A stretch of 47,933 bases of DNA, taken from NCBI GenBank assembly GCA_904420215.1, contig CAJFUR010000061.1, positions 1 through 47,933 on the forward strand, given 5' to 3'. Position numbers and translations under genes: made by a program. Origin of the DNA: an uncultured Eggerthellaceae bacterium (GTDB taxonomy: Bacteria > Actinomycetota > Coriobacteriia > Coriobacteriales > Eggerthellaceae). Below the pieces are notes generated by a model. The model searched no databases. It was given only the letters and a program-made list of their open reading frames with translations, and was not told where the DNA came from. How positions within the stretch are numbered: the stretch's first letter is position 1; each line of letters opens with the position of its first letter. Shown here piece after piece: positions 23,067 to 31,569 of the stretch.

Positions 23067-25595
23067 ATGGGTAATATCGGCCTCGAATCATCCAAAACGG
23101 GCATGAGCAGAAGGTCTTTCGTTGCTGCAACAGCCGCAGCGGCCGGAATTGCCGGTCTGACGCTTGCTGGATGCCAGCCGGCAAGTCAAGCGGAAGAAGC
23201 CACGGAAACCGCCGCCGAAACCGATGTGAAAACAGTGGGGGTTGCAAGTGGATACAATTGCTCGTACTGTTATCTGCAGGGAAAAATCAAGGACGGCAAG
23301 ATCGTCGGCGTGGAACCGGGTCCGCTGCCCAACCGCCCCGGCAATAGCAATGCCTGCGCGCGCTGCATGGCATTCGTCGAGAAAGTCCAAGACGAAAACG
23401 CACGCATCCTGCATCCCATGAAACGCACCGGTGAGCGCGGATCTGGACAGTTCGAGCAAATCACTTGGGACGAAGCCATCAAAGAGATCTCCACGAAACT
23501 GAAAGCCGTCATGGAGACGAATCCGCAAGCTGCAAGTTTCTGGGGAATGACCGGCAACCTGACGACGCTGGCCAACCAGTCCGTCAACCGCTTCGCTTTC
23601 AACATCGGCGCTTCCACGTGGGAACCCGAGCACATCATGGGCGATCACGGCGAGTCGATCGGCATGTTCATGACTTGCGGCGACCCGGCCCCCGGCCACG
23701 ACGGAGAGGACTGGTACAACTCGAAGTACCTGCTGTTCTTCGGTGCCAACAAGGTGGACACCTACACGCCCGTGGCCCGCCACATTGCCGAAGCGCGCCG
23801 GCGGGGCGCCAAGTTGGTGGTCATCGATCCGCGCTTGAGTTCCACGGCCGCAATGGCCGACCAATGGGTCCCCATCAACCCCGGCACCGATCCCGCGCTT
23901 ATTTTGGCCATGATGAACCTCATCTTCCAGAACGGCCTGCACGACGAGGCCTATCTTGCCAACTACACCTGCGCTCCCCTGCTGGTGAACGACGAGACCG
24001 GCGAATACCTGCATCCATCCGAAGGGACGTACTGCGCGTGGGACGCCGCCGCCAATGCCGCGGTCGAGATCGATCCGGCAGATGCCGGCGGCGCGGACGA
24101 CCAGACTTCCGGCCCCGAAAGCACCCTTGCCCTTACGGGTTCCTTCAATGTCAACGGTATAAACTGTCACCCCACCATGGACGATTTGGTTGCCGAAGCC
24201 GCTAAGTGGCCGGTTGACCGTGCCACTGCGATAACGGGCGTTCCCGTCGAGGTCATCCAGCAGTTGGCTCTAGAATACGCACAGGCCGAGCCAGCAGGCA
24301 TCCAAGTCACGCAGGGCACGAACCGAACCCGCTACAGCTACGCCACCTCGCGTGCAGCCGTCACACTGGGAGCTGTTTGCGGAAACATCGGCAAGTCCGG
24401 CGGCGGCGTAGGCCGCGAGCACTTGGGCGTTCCCATCGCCACGACGGGCGATGCGGTGAACTTCATCAGCTCCGGCTCTATCTTCAACGACGGCGAATGG
24501 TACGATGTGGGCGAGAATTCCGGTGCATTCGGCGCATTCTTCGAGGTGCTGCTCGGGCCTTACAGCCTGAAAGCCGACGAACTCATCGCCGGCAACGCGT
24601 TCAAGTCTTCGGAATTCTACGATGCCGCCATCTTTGGAAATCCGGTTCCGGTAGATTTTCTTTACATCGCCATTTCAAACTTCATCAACCAGAGTCCCGA
24701 TGCCAACAAGATAATAAACGAAGTGTTCCCGGCCATCGATTTCATAGTGACGGCCGATCCGTTCTGGACTTGGACCACCAAATACTCTGACATAGTATTG
24801 CCCGTTGCCACCTATTGGGAGTGCTGGGACGTGACCAACGACGGTCCTTTCGTGCGCATGAACCAGCCGCAAATCGAGCGCATGGGCGAAAGCAAGTCCG
24901 ACTGCGAAATCTTTTCCCTTCTCGCTCAGGAAATGGGTGTCGGCGACTACTGGAACAAAACGGACGAGGAATGGGTGCGTACCTTCTTGGAGGGCAGCGA
25001 GCATCCCGGCATGGCGTCCTTCGACATGGGCGAAATGCTGAAAACCGGCATATTCGCCCGAGACGACGGGGTGTATGGCCCTTCCTACCCATTCGGCGAC
25101 AAGAAGTTCGGCACCCCCACCGGACGCATCGAATTTTACCGGGACGACCTGGTTCCTTTCGGCGAGCAGGTTCCCACGTGCCAGCGCGTAGACGACAACC
25201 CCGAAGACGCCTTCAAAGACAGGTATCCTCTGCAGTTCATCCAATGGCACAGCCGTGCCGCCGTGCACACGCAAGGCATGTTGCCCGCGGCTACCAAGGC
25301 CATCGAAAGCGAGCCGTATCTAGTGATGAACTCCGTTGACGCCAACGCTCGCGGCATCGCCCATGGCGACGTGGTCCGCGCATTCAACGACCGCGGTTCC
25401 ATGAAGCTGCTCGCGTTCGTTTCGGACGGCATCATTGAAGGCACTACCGGCATGTCGCAGGGCTGGACGCCCGAGCAGTTCATCGAAGGCCACTACCAGA
25501 TGCTGACGCATTACACCAAAAACGCGGTCGAAGAGTTCGTGAGCGCCACCAGCAGCCCGTTCAATGACGTCCGCATTCAAGTCGAGAAGGCGTAA
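23067..25595 (+). CDS. Tat-exported molybdopterin oxidoreductase, catalytic subunit (module 1)
   Basis: The 842-residue protein is of the DMSO-reductase (Mo-bisMGD) superfamily. A Tat signal (SRRSFVAATAAAAGIAG) is followed by lipobox LAGC (C36), so it may be exported folded and lipid-anchored. The Fe-S region is unusual: C65-x2-C68-x28-C97-x2-C100, lacking the canonical third Cys and with CARC in place of CPKG. Molybdopterin-binding stretches include SGQFEQITWDEAI, LLFFGANKVDTYTPVARHI, VVIDPRLSSTA and a C-terminal cofactor domain. A ferredoxin subunit follows 11 bases later, but no membrane anchor. Eggerthellaceae use many such enzymes as reductases or dehydroxylases of small organics. The substrate is unknown. 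Confidence 0.9.
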   Translation: MGNIGLESSKTGMSRRSFVAATAAAAGIAGLTLAGCQPASQAEEATETAAETDVKTVGVASGYNCSYCYLQGKIKDGKIVGVEPGPLPNRPGNSNACARCMAFVEKVQDENARILHPMKRTGERGSGQFEQITWDEAIKEISTKLKAVMETNPQAASFWGMTGNLTTLANQSVNRFAFNIGASTWEPEHIMGDHGESIGMFMTCGDPAPGHDGEDWYNSKYLLFFGANKVDTYTPVARHIAEARRRGAKLVVIDPRLSSTAAMADQWVPINPGTDPALILAMMNLIFQNGLHDEAYLANYTCAPLLVNDETGEYLHPSEGTYCAWDAAANAAVEIDPADAGGADDQTSGPESTLALTGSFNVNGINCHPTMDDLVAEAAKWPVDRATAITGVPVEVIQQLALEYAQAEPAGIQVTQGTNRTRYSYATSRAAVTLGAVCGNIGKSGGGVGREHLGVPIATTGDAVNFISSGSIFNDGEWYDVGENSGAFGAFFEVLLGPYSLKADELIAGNAFKSSEFYDAAIFGNPVPVDFLYIAISNFINQSPDANKIINEVFPAIDFIVTADPFWTWTTKYSDIVLPVATYWECWDVTNDGPFVRMNQPQIERMGESKSDCEIFSLLAQEMGVGDYWNKTDEEWVRTFLEGSEHPGMASFDMGEMLKTGIFARDDGVYGPSYPFGDKKFGTPTGRIEFYRDDLVPFGEQVPTCQRVDDNPEDAFKDRYPLQFIQWHSRAAVHTQGMLPAATKAIESEPYLVMNSVDANARGIAHGDVVRAFNDRGSMKLLAFVSDGIIEGTTGMSQGWTPEQFIEGHYQMLTHYTKNAVEEFVSATSSPFNDVRIQVEKA

Positions 25596-25606
25596 GGGAG
25601 GCAACG

Positions 25607-26167
25607 ATGAGATACGGAATGCTTATCGACACGCGCTATTGCTCTGGCTGCCAGACCTGCGTGGTCAGCTGCAAAATGTCGAACCAAGTTGGAGGCGACG
25701 CATTTTACAGCCATGTGATCAGCCTAGACGGCGATGTTCTCTATCAGGCGACGGGCGTTTTCCCGGATGTCAGGATAAAATTCCGTCCGACGCTTTGCAA
25801 CCATTGCGAAAGCCCTGCCTGCTTCGCCAATTGCCCAACGGGAGCCGTTGCAAAGGATGTCGAAACCGGTATCGTGTCAATCGACAAGGAGCTGTGCATC
25901 GGATGTGGCGACTGCGCGGCCTCGTGTCCCTACGATATCCCCATCGTCCTTCAAGACGAAGGAATTGCCGGGAAGTGCGATTTCTGCGCCTCCCGCGTTG
26001 CGAATGGCGAGTTGCCCTACTGCGTGGCGGCGTGTCCTACCCGCACGCGCTACTTCGGCGACATCGACGATCCCGACAGTGACATCTCGAAGATGATTGC
26101 CGAATTTGGAGCGAAAACCTACCTACCGGAAGCTGGAACCGGTCCCTCCGTGTACTATATCGTATAG
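25607..26167 (+). CDS. DmsB-like four-cluster ferredoxin subunit (module 1)
   Basis: The 186-residue protein carries four Cys clusters: CSGCQTCVVSC, CNHCESPACFANCP, CIGCGDCAASCP and CDFCASR...CVAACP. This matches the electron-transfer subunit of DMSO/polysulfide/nitrite reductase-type complexes with four [4Fe-4S] centres. It has no signal peptide and would be exported with its Tat partner. GGGAGGC precedes the ATG, 11 bases after the catalytic subunit gene. It would pass electrons between a menaquinol-linked donor and the molybdenum subunit. Confidence 0.95.
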   Translation: MRYGMLIDTRYCSGCQTCVVSCKMSNQVGGDAFYSHVISLDGDVLYQATGVFPDVRIKFRPTLCNHCESPACFANCPTGAVAKDVETGIVSIDKELCIGCGDCAASCPYDIPIVLQDEGIAGKCDFCASRVANGELPYCVAACPTRTRYFGDIDDPDSDISKMIAEFGAKTYLPEAGTGPSVYYIV

Positions 26168-26211
26168 CGGTTGGCAACCAATCTCTGCTCGGTTGATCCG
26201 AAGCGCGGCTG

Positions 26212-26250
26212 CAGGCGCCCGAAGGTTATCGAACTTCGGGCGCCTGTCTC
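26212..26250 (+). terminator. Terminator of module 1
   Basis: CAGGCGCCCGAAG (26212-26224) pairs perfectly with CTTCGGGCGCCTG (26234-26246), followed by TCTCGTCT. The 13-bp stem just after the ferredoxin gene marks the end of the module 1 transcript. Confidence 0.75.
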
Positions 26251-26296
26251 GTCTCTGCGTGTTCTCCAGCGCTGCCGCTCTTTCCTTGGCCGTCTT

Positions 26297-26523
26297 TCAT
26301 GCCTTGGAATCATCTGGCCACGCTTCACGCTCGGCACCGACGAAGATGTCGTCGGACCACCCAAGGCTTTCTGCCGCAATTTCCGGTCCACGTCTCCCAA
26401 ACAGACTCTCGTAGGTGACACCCTTCATGGGCGCAACGCGACGATGAACGCGCGGTTTGGAAACAATTTCTATATTCCCCCGTTCGTTGACCCGCATCGA
26501 CACGCAGTCCCCCTCACGCGTCT
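26297..26523 (-). pseudogene. MazE/AbrB-type antitoxin remnant (N-terminus missing)
   Basis: The frame reads GDCVSMRVNERGNIEIV, then VAPMKGVTYESLFG and SDDIFVGAEREAWPD. This resembles the distal part of MazE-like antitoxins (end of the swapped-hairpin DNA-binding fold plus the acidic toxin-binding tail). The N-terminal half is absent: the sequence joins directly to the 3' end of the upstream flavoprotein gene, whose stop codon lies at the junction. No toxin gene follows. A start at the internal Met would give only about 66 residues, so I treat it as a decayed gene. Family assignment is from memory of the motif pattern. Confidence 0.45.
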
Positions 26524-27062
26524 CCCAAGCTCGCGCCGAGGGCGCGCGCCTCGTCCAGGCCGGGGTTGCCGGCAATGGCGCCCTTCTCGTAGACGCCGTT
26601 CACGCACACTTCGCCGAGGTTTTCCCACCCGCAGTAGGCGGCGTCGGCGCGGTAGGTGTCCACCAGATGCCGCGCTATGGTGGCGTCCTTGTCCTCGTAG
26701 CAGGTCAGAAGCGCCGCCTGTTTGATGCCGAACGGCTTGCCCACGCCGCAGAACATGCGGTCGATGAACGCCTTTATCTGCGCCGGCCACGAGAACACGT
26801 AGATGGGCGTCACGTAGACGATGGCGTCGCACTCGCGCAAAAGCGGGTAGAACTCCTGCATGTCGTCGTCCTGGCAGCAGGCGCCCTCGTGGGAGAAGCA
26901 GTACTCGCACCCCAGGCACCCGCCGATGTGCGCGCGGCCGGCATCCATCCGCACGACCTCGCATCCCGCCGCCTGCGCCCCCTCGATGAAAGCCGCGGCC
27001 AGCATCGAGGAATTTCCCTTCACCCGCGGACTGCCCGTGACCACCGCCACCTTGCGCGCCAT
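26514..27062 (-). CDS. Iron-sulfur flavoprotein / NADPH-dependent FMN reductase
   Basis: The 182-residue flavodoxin-fold protein has an FMN phosphate loop (TGSPRVKGNSS), the Cys cluster CLGCEYCFSHEGACC typical of [4Fe-4S] iron-sulfur flavoproteins, and PIYVFSWPAQIKAFIDR. Such proteins shuttle electrons between ferredoxin and small acceptors. ATG 27062 follows AAAGGAGA; the ORF-track start runs far upstream into the response regulator. It is downstream of module 2 on the same strand with a 163-base gap, so it may be cotranscribed or separate. Confidence 0.88.
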   Translation of the reverse strand: MARKVAVVTGSPRVKGNSSMLAAAFIEGAQAAGCEVVRMDAGRAHIGGCLGCEYCFSHEGACCQDDDMQEFYPLLRECDAIVYVTPIYVFSWPAQIKAFIDRMFCGVGKPFGIKQAALLTCYEDKDATIARHLVDTYRADAAYCGWENLGEVCVNGVYEKGAIAGNPGLDEARALGASLGDA

Positions 27063-27225
27063 GCGCTCTCCTTTCCGTCGTGCGGGCCGCCTGGCCCCTC
27101 CCCTGCAACTCCCAACGTGCAGCCTGCGGCTTCCAACCCTCAACCGCAGCCCCGCATCGAACCGATGCACCCAGCCAGTATAAGCCTTTTCGCGGGCCGG
27201 GGAAAGGCAGGGAGACGTCCCGTCC

Positions 27226-27927
27226 TCACTCCCCCTCGCGCGCGACGCCCAGGCGGTAGCCGGCGTGCCACACGGTTTGCACGAACCGCGGGTTCGACGG
27301 GTCGTCTTCCAGCTTGTTGCGCAAACGGTGCACCAGCACGGTGATGCCCGTGATCTCGCCCGCGTATTCCGGCCCCCAGATCTCCTCGGTGAGCTGCCGC
27401 GCCGAGAACACCTGCCCGGGGTTGCCTGCCAGAATGACGAGCAGCTGGAACTCCTTGGGCGCCAGCGCCACGTCGCGCCCATAGGCGCGCACCTTGCGGT
27501 TTGCCACGTCGATGGAAAGGCCGTCGAAGCTCAGCACCTCTTCGGCGCGTCCCTGCGTCGCCGCCATGTGGAAGCGGCGCATGAGCGCCTCCATGCGCAG
27601 CAGGAGTTCCTGTGCGATGAAAGGCTTGACCAGATAGTCGTCGGCGCCCATCTTGAAGCCGATGCTCTTGTCCACGATGTCGCCCTTCGCCGTGACCATG
27701 ATGACGGGCGTTGCCAGCCCGCGCGCCCGGATGCGCCCGCACACCCCATAGCCGTCGAGGGTTGGCATCATCACGTCCAGAAGCACGAGGTCGGGGCGGT
27801 GCTGGTCGAACAGGCGCAGAGCCTCTTCGCCGTCCTTCGCCATCAGGGCCTCGTGCCCGTTCTCTTCCAGTATGTGCCCGACGAGCGTGCGCATCCCCTC
27901 GTCGTCGTCGGCGAACAGCACCTTCAT
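27226..27927 (-). CDS. OmpR/PhoB-type response regulator (module 2)
   Basis: The 233-residue regulator has acidic residues ADDDE, phospho-acceptor D51 (VLLDVMMPTLDG), Lys in LVKPFIAQEL and a C-terminal winged helix (LAPKEFQLLVILAGNPG, ITVLVHRLRNKLEDDPSNPRF, TVWHAGYRLG). ATG 27927 follows GGGAGACGGGC; the ORF-track start includes an implausible Arg-rich leader. It lies 142 bases downstream of its kinase on the same strand. It is the counterpart of the module 1 regulator and probably controls the oxidoreductase genes upstream. Confidence 0.95.
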   Translation of the reverse strand: MKVLFADDDEGMRTLVGHILEENGHEALMAKDGEEALRLFDQHRPDLVLLDVMMPTLDGYGVCGRIRARGLATPVIMVTAKGDIVDKSIGFKMGADDYLVKPFIAQELLLRMEALMRRFHMAATQGRAEEVLSFDGLSIDVANRKVRAYGRDVALAPKEFQLLVILAGNPGQVFSARQLTEEIWGPEYAGEITGITVLVHRLRNKLEDDPSNPRFVQTVWHAGYRLGVAREGE

Positions 27928-28069
27928 GCCCGTCTCCCTGTCTCTCTCGTCCCTGCGGGGCGCCTGCCCGGCGCCCTTCCGGCTCCCGCGCGGCTGCGGC
28001 GGGCGGCCTCCCCCGCGCCCGCTGTGGGAAGCCCCGTCCATAGCTGTCCGCGCTGCCCCTTCCGCGCGC

Positions 28070-29761
28070 TCACCGCTCCTCGTCGCCATCCGCCAGCAAG
28101 CCCAGCGGCTCGGCGGGCACCGTCACGGTGAAAACGCTGCCCTCGCCCACGCGCGACTCCACCGACACGTTGCCGCCCAGAAGCTCCACCAAGTTCTTCA
28201 CCAGGGCAAGCCCCAAGCCGCTGCTGCCGTAGCAGCGGTCCACCACGCCCGCCGGAGGGTTGCCCCGCGCGAAGCGGTCGAACACGTGCGGCAGATCCTC
28301 CGGCGCGATGCCGCAGCCGTCGTCGGACACCGCAAGCAAAAGCTCGCGCGCGGCGAAGTCGTAGGACCCCTCCAGCCGCACGCGTCCGCCCGCATCGACG
28401 AACTTCACGGCGTTGGAGACCAGGTTCTCCACAATGCGGCGCAACTTCTCGGCGTCGGAGAGGACCACGGGCACGTCCTTGCCCACCGACACGCTCACCG
28501 TTGCCCGCTTCTTCTCGGCCAGAAACGTCACGCCGTCGCGCGCCATCCCCAGCAGGTCGGCCACGTCCACCGGCCCCAGGACCACTTCGGCACGCCCTGC
28601 CTCCACGCGCGTGAGGTCCAGGATGTTGTTCACCATGGAAAGCAGGATCTGGCTGGAAAGCTTCATCTCGCTCATGATCTTCCCCTCGCCCTCGTCGCGC
28701 GGTGTGTTCGTCTGCTCCCACAAATCGACGAAGGCCAGAATGGAAGTGAGCGGCGTGCGTATCTCGTGGCTCATCTTGGCCAGGAAGTCCTCCTTCAGCA
28801 GGTTATCCTGTTGGAGTATCCGGTTCATGCTCTCCAGTTCCCGGCGCTGCCGCTCCAGTTCGCGGTTGGATTCCACTATCTGCGCGGTGCGCACCTCCAC
28901 CTCGGATTCCAGATGCTCGTAGAGCGCCTTCAGCTCGCGGGCCATGGAATCGAAGCAGCGCGCCAAGTCCGCCACCTCGTCGCCCTGTCCCACGTCGCGC
29001 ACGTCCACGTCGAACTCGTGGCGCTCCAGCTTGCCCGCAGCCACCCCGAGCTTGCCGAGCGGGCGCGTGACCAGCCGGGAAACGCCGAAGAAGGCCACTA
29101 GCAAACAGCACGCGAGGAAGGCGAAGAACACCAGCGTCTCGCGCGCGGCGCTTTCCTGCGCGCTGGCAAGGTAGGTGTCGGCGGGAATGATGATGCTCAC
29201 CGCCCCAGCCAAGTCCCCCTCGGCCTTGCCCTCCTTGGGGTACCCCATGACGTCCAGCTCGCCTTCGGGTCCGCCATGGCATTCCAGGCACGATTCCGCC
29301 ATCCACAGCGGTTCCACGTAGCGGAACGCCTGCCCGTCCTCGGTTTCCACGAGGCCGTAATACGCCCCGAGGCCCGGGTCGTCGCGCAGCGCGTAGAGCG
29401 CCTCCAACTCGTAGTCGTCGGGCGCGTCGGTGGGCTTGCGCGTTTCGATGTTGGTGTAGTGGATGACCACGCCGCCGCTGTTGTTGGTGAACTTCTGGGC
29501 CACCACCTTGGCCGCCACCACGCAGTACACGTTGTAGGTGCCGTCGGCGTTGCGCACGAACTGCCCCTGGTTGATTTCGAGGAAGTCCCACACCGCGTCC
29601 ATCTCGACGGCCAGCATGCGCGCGGCCTCCAGCATCTCGCGCTCCACTTGGCTGTGCTGCACCGAATCGCGCCAGAAACCGTTGCCCATCAGCAGGGCTA
29701 CAGCCATGGCCACGAACAGCACCGCGAATTTCGCCTTCAGGCCGACCTTGCGCCGCGCCAT
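28070..29761 (-). CDS. Heme-c-type sensor histidine kinase (module 2)
   Basis: It is 563 residues, the same length and architecture as the module 1 kinase: membrane helix at about 10-28, a Tll0287-like/DUF3365 domain with heme motif CLECH (158-162) followed by GGPEGELDVMGYPKEG, and a second helix at about 210-232. HAMP and coiled coil follow, then KMSHEIRTPLTSI (His332), NLVSNAVKFVDAGG, DDGCGIAPEDL and GSSGLGLALVKNLVEL. It likely senses redox or ligand state through covalent heme on the outside of the membrane. It lies between torD and its response regulator, on the same strand as the DMSO-reductase-type genes. Confidence 0.93.
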   Translation of the reverse strand: MARRKVGLKAKFAVLFVAMAVALLMGNGFWRDSVQHSQVEREMLEAARMLAVEMDAVWDFLEINQGQFVRNADGTYNVYCVVAAKVVAQKFTNNSGGVVIHYTNIETRKPTDAPDDYELEALYALRDDPGLGAYYGLVETEDGQAFRYVEPLWMAESCLECHGGPEGELDVMGYPKEGKAEGDLAGAVSIIIPADTYLASAQESAARETLVFFAFLACCLLVAFFGVSRLVTRPLGKLGVAAGKLERHEFDVDVRDVGQGDEVADLARCFDSMARELKALYEHLESEVEVRTAQIVESNRELERQRRELESMNRILQQDNLLKEDFLAKMSHEIRTPLTSILAFVDLWEQTNTPRDEGEGKIMSEMKLSSQILLSMVNNILDLTRVEAGRAEVVLGPVDVADLLGMARDGVTFLAEKKRATVSVSVGKDVPVVLSDAEKLRRIVENLVSNAVKFVDAGGRVRLEGSYDFAARELLLAVSDDGCGIAPEDLPHVFDRFARGNPPAGVVDRCYGSSGLGLALVKNLVELLGGNVSVESRVGEGSVFTVTVPAEPLGLLADGDEER

Positions 29762-29846
29762 GCATCCCCCGTTTCCCCGCAGGCGCCCGCCCGTCTCCCC
29801 CCATGGCGCGCGCCGGACGGCACCCGTCCCCGGTCAGACGTCCATG

Positions 29847-30851
29847 CTATACCTTGCCGTCGGCTCCTGCAAGCCTCTCCGCGTCGGAGGCCACGAAGGC
29901 GGCGAGCGCGCAGGCGACGGGCGCGTAGCGCGGGGCACGCCCCTTCCCGCACAGCGCGTCCGCGAACTCCTGCACCCAAACGCCCAAGTGTTCCCGCAGG
30001 AACTGCGCGCTCGCCGCCAGCGCGTCGCGAGCGCCCTTGGCGTCCGCGCACTGGCACGCCTCCAAGGCTTCCTTGGCAAGCACAGCCATGAAGTCCAGTT
30101 CCAACGCCACATGGTCGTCCGGGACGCGCCTGCACAACGCCGGCTCGAACCCGCGCTTGCGGTAGGCGGCGCGCACTTCCAAGGTGGAGGGTTGCATGAC
30201 CAGCCGCCCGTGCGACGTGTACACCGATTCCCATGGCGGCGCCGGAAGGGCGGCAGGGCCCACGAACAGGCGCGTGTATTCGGCCTTCCACGCATCCAGC
30301 CCGTCCGCGTCGGCGCCGGCGGCGTCCTCGAGGACGCCGAGCAGCTCACGGAATGCGGGCGGCAGCGGCACGGGCGCGGCCGACGCTTCGCCGGCTTCGG
30401 TCGTGCTGCCGCTTCCGGGCGCCGCGTGCGCTGCGCCGCCGTCTCCGGGCATCGCGCGCGCCGCATCCCCGCCTTCGGCCGCCGATGCCAACGCGTCGGC
30501 GGCGCCCGCAACATCCGCCCCGCCACCGTCTTCGCCCGCGCCCGCTTCCGCCCCCGCGCTCCCGTCCGCCGCACCGCATGCGATGCCGAAGGCATCTCGC
30601 GCCACCGCGACGTCGATGGCCGAGAACAACTCCCCGCTCGGCTCCGCGCCGAACAGGCGCTGGAACAGCAGATAGGCGTACTGCCGCGCTGCCAGCCAGT
30701 CGGCCTGCGCCGCCGCTGCAGCGGGCGTTTCCCTGCGCCCACCAGCCGCCTCCCGCGCGCCTTCGGCCGCCCGCAGCGCGCCCTTCATGCAGGGCTGTGC
30801 GCCCCCAGCGGTTTCAGCCGTCGAAACCGCTTCTGCATACTCCCCCACCAT
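29847..30851 (-). CDS. TorD/DmsD family molybdoenzyme chaperone
   Basis: TorD-type chaperones bind the Tat signal of a molybdoenzyme and hold it until the cofactor is loaded. The family core is visible in the C-terminal half: WKAEYTRLFVGP, PWESVYTSHGRLVMQPST and VPDDHVALELDFMAVLAKEA. An all-helical N-terminal part has WLAARQYAYLLFQRLFG. Between them is a roughly 65-residue Ala/Gly/Glu-rich insert (from about residue 95), so the protein is 334 residues against 200-230 for most members. ATG 30851 follows GGGAGG. It lies just downstream of the ferredoxin subunit, and its client is most likely the module 2 catalytic subunit. Confidence 0.9.
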   Translation of the reverse strand: MVGEYAEAVSTAETAGGAQPCMKGALRAAEGAREAAGGRRETPAAAAAQADWLAARQYAYLLFQRLFGAEPSGELFSAIDVAVARDAFGIACGAADGSAGAEAGAGEDGGGADVAGAADALASAAEGGDAARAMPGDGGAAHAAPGSGSTTEAGEASAAPVPLPPAFRELLGVLEDAAGADADGLDAWKAEYTRLFVGPAALPAPPWESVYTSHGRLVMQPSTLEVRAAYRKRGFEPALCRRVPDDHVALELDFMAVLAKEALEACQCADAKGARDALAASAQFLREHLGVWVQEFADALCGKGRAPRYAPVACALAAFVASDAERLAGADGKV

Positions 30852-30975
30852 GTAGCCTCCCCTCTTCGGCGGAAGGCGTCCCTGCCGGCCACATGGCCTC
30901 GGGGACGCCTTCCGCCTCGCCTTTCGGGGCCCCGCCGCCCGGGCGTGGCCCCGCACCCGACACTCTCCTTCGCCG

Positions 30976-31554
30976 CTAGAGCACGACCTGCCTGAAGTCG
31001 GCGTTCAGCGCCGATACCTTCGGCTCCACCAGAAGCGAGGGCGCAGTCTCCGACGGGTCGGGCAGGATGGGCAGGGCGTTCACCGCATTGGGGTGCTTGG
31101 CCTTCAATTCCTCGATGTCGCCCCACTCGATGGCGCGCATCACGCAGGCGTCCACGCACACGGGGTTCTGCCCGGCATCGCGGAACGCCTTGCACCCGTC
31201 GCACTTGCCCGAGGTGCCCTTGTCGTCCTGCAGCATGGGCACGCCGTAGGGGCACGACTTCACGCAGGTGCCGCAGCCGATGCATTCCTTGTAGTCGATG
31301 AACACCGTGCCGTCGTCCGGGTCCTTCTGCATGGCGCCCGAGGGGCAGTTGGCCACGCAGGCGGGGTTGGCGCAGTGGTTGCAGGTGAGCGCGTAGTGGT
31401 ACACGGTGGCGTTGGGGTAGGTTCCCGTCTCGTAGGACCCGACGCGCCGGAACGTCACGCCCGGGGCCAAGTCGTTGCGGTCGCAACATGCCACTTGGCA
31501 GACCTTGCAGCCTATGCAGTCCTCCTGATTGAAGTAGAAGCCGAATTGCGTCAT
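30976..31554 (-). CDS. dmsB: DmsB-like four-cluster ferredoxin subunit (module 2)
   Basis: The 192-residue protein has four Cys clusters: CIGCKVCQVACC, CNHCANPACVANCP, CIGCGTCVKSCP and CDGCKAFRDAGQNPVCVDAC. This is the standard DmsB pattern. GGAGG precedes the ATG, 15 bases after the catalytic subunit gene. It transfers electrons to the molybdenum subunit. The last 40 residues (NALPILPDPSETAPSLLVEP) are the usual DmsB extension. No DmsC gene follows. Confidence 0.95.
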   Translation of the reverse strand: MTQFGFYFNQEDCIGCKVCQVACCDRNDLAPGVTFRRVGSYETGTYPNATVYHYALTCNHCANPACVANCPSGAMQKDPDDGTVFIDYKECIGCGTCVKSCPYGVPMLQDDKGTSGKCDGCKAFRDAGQNPVCVDACVMRAIEWGDIEELKAKHPNAVNALPILPDPSETAPSLLVEPKVSALNADFRQVVL

Positions 31555-31569
31555 GGTCGTCCTCCCCCT

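Noticed and set aside
26155-26421. 88-residue minus-strand ORF as a MazF-type toxin partner
   Set aside because: The translation lacks any toxin motif and runs antisense through the module 1 terminator.
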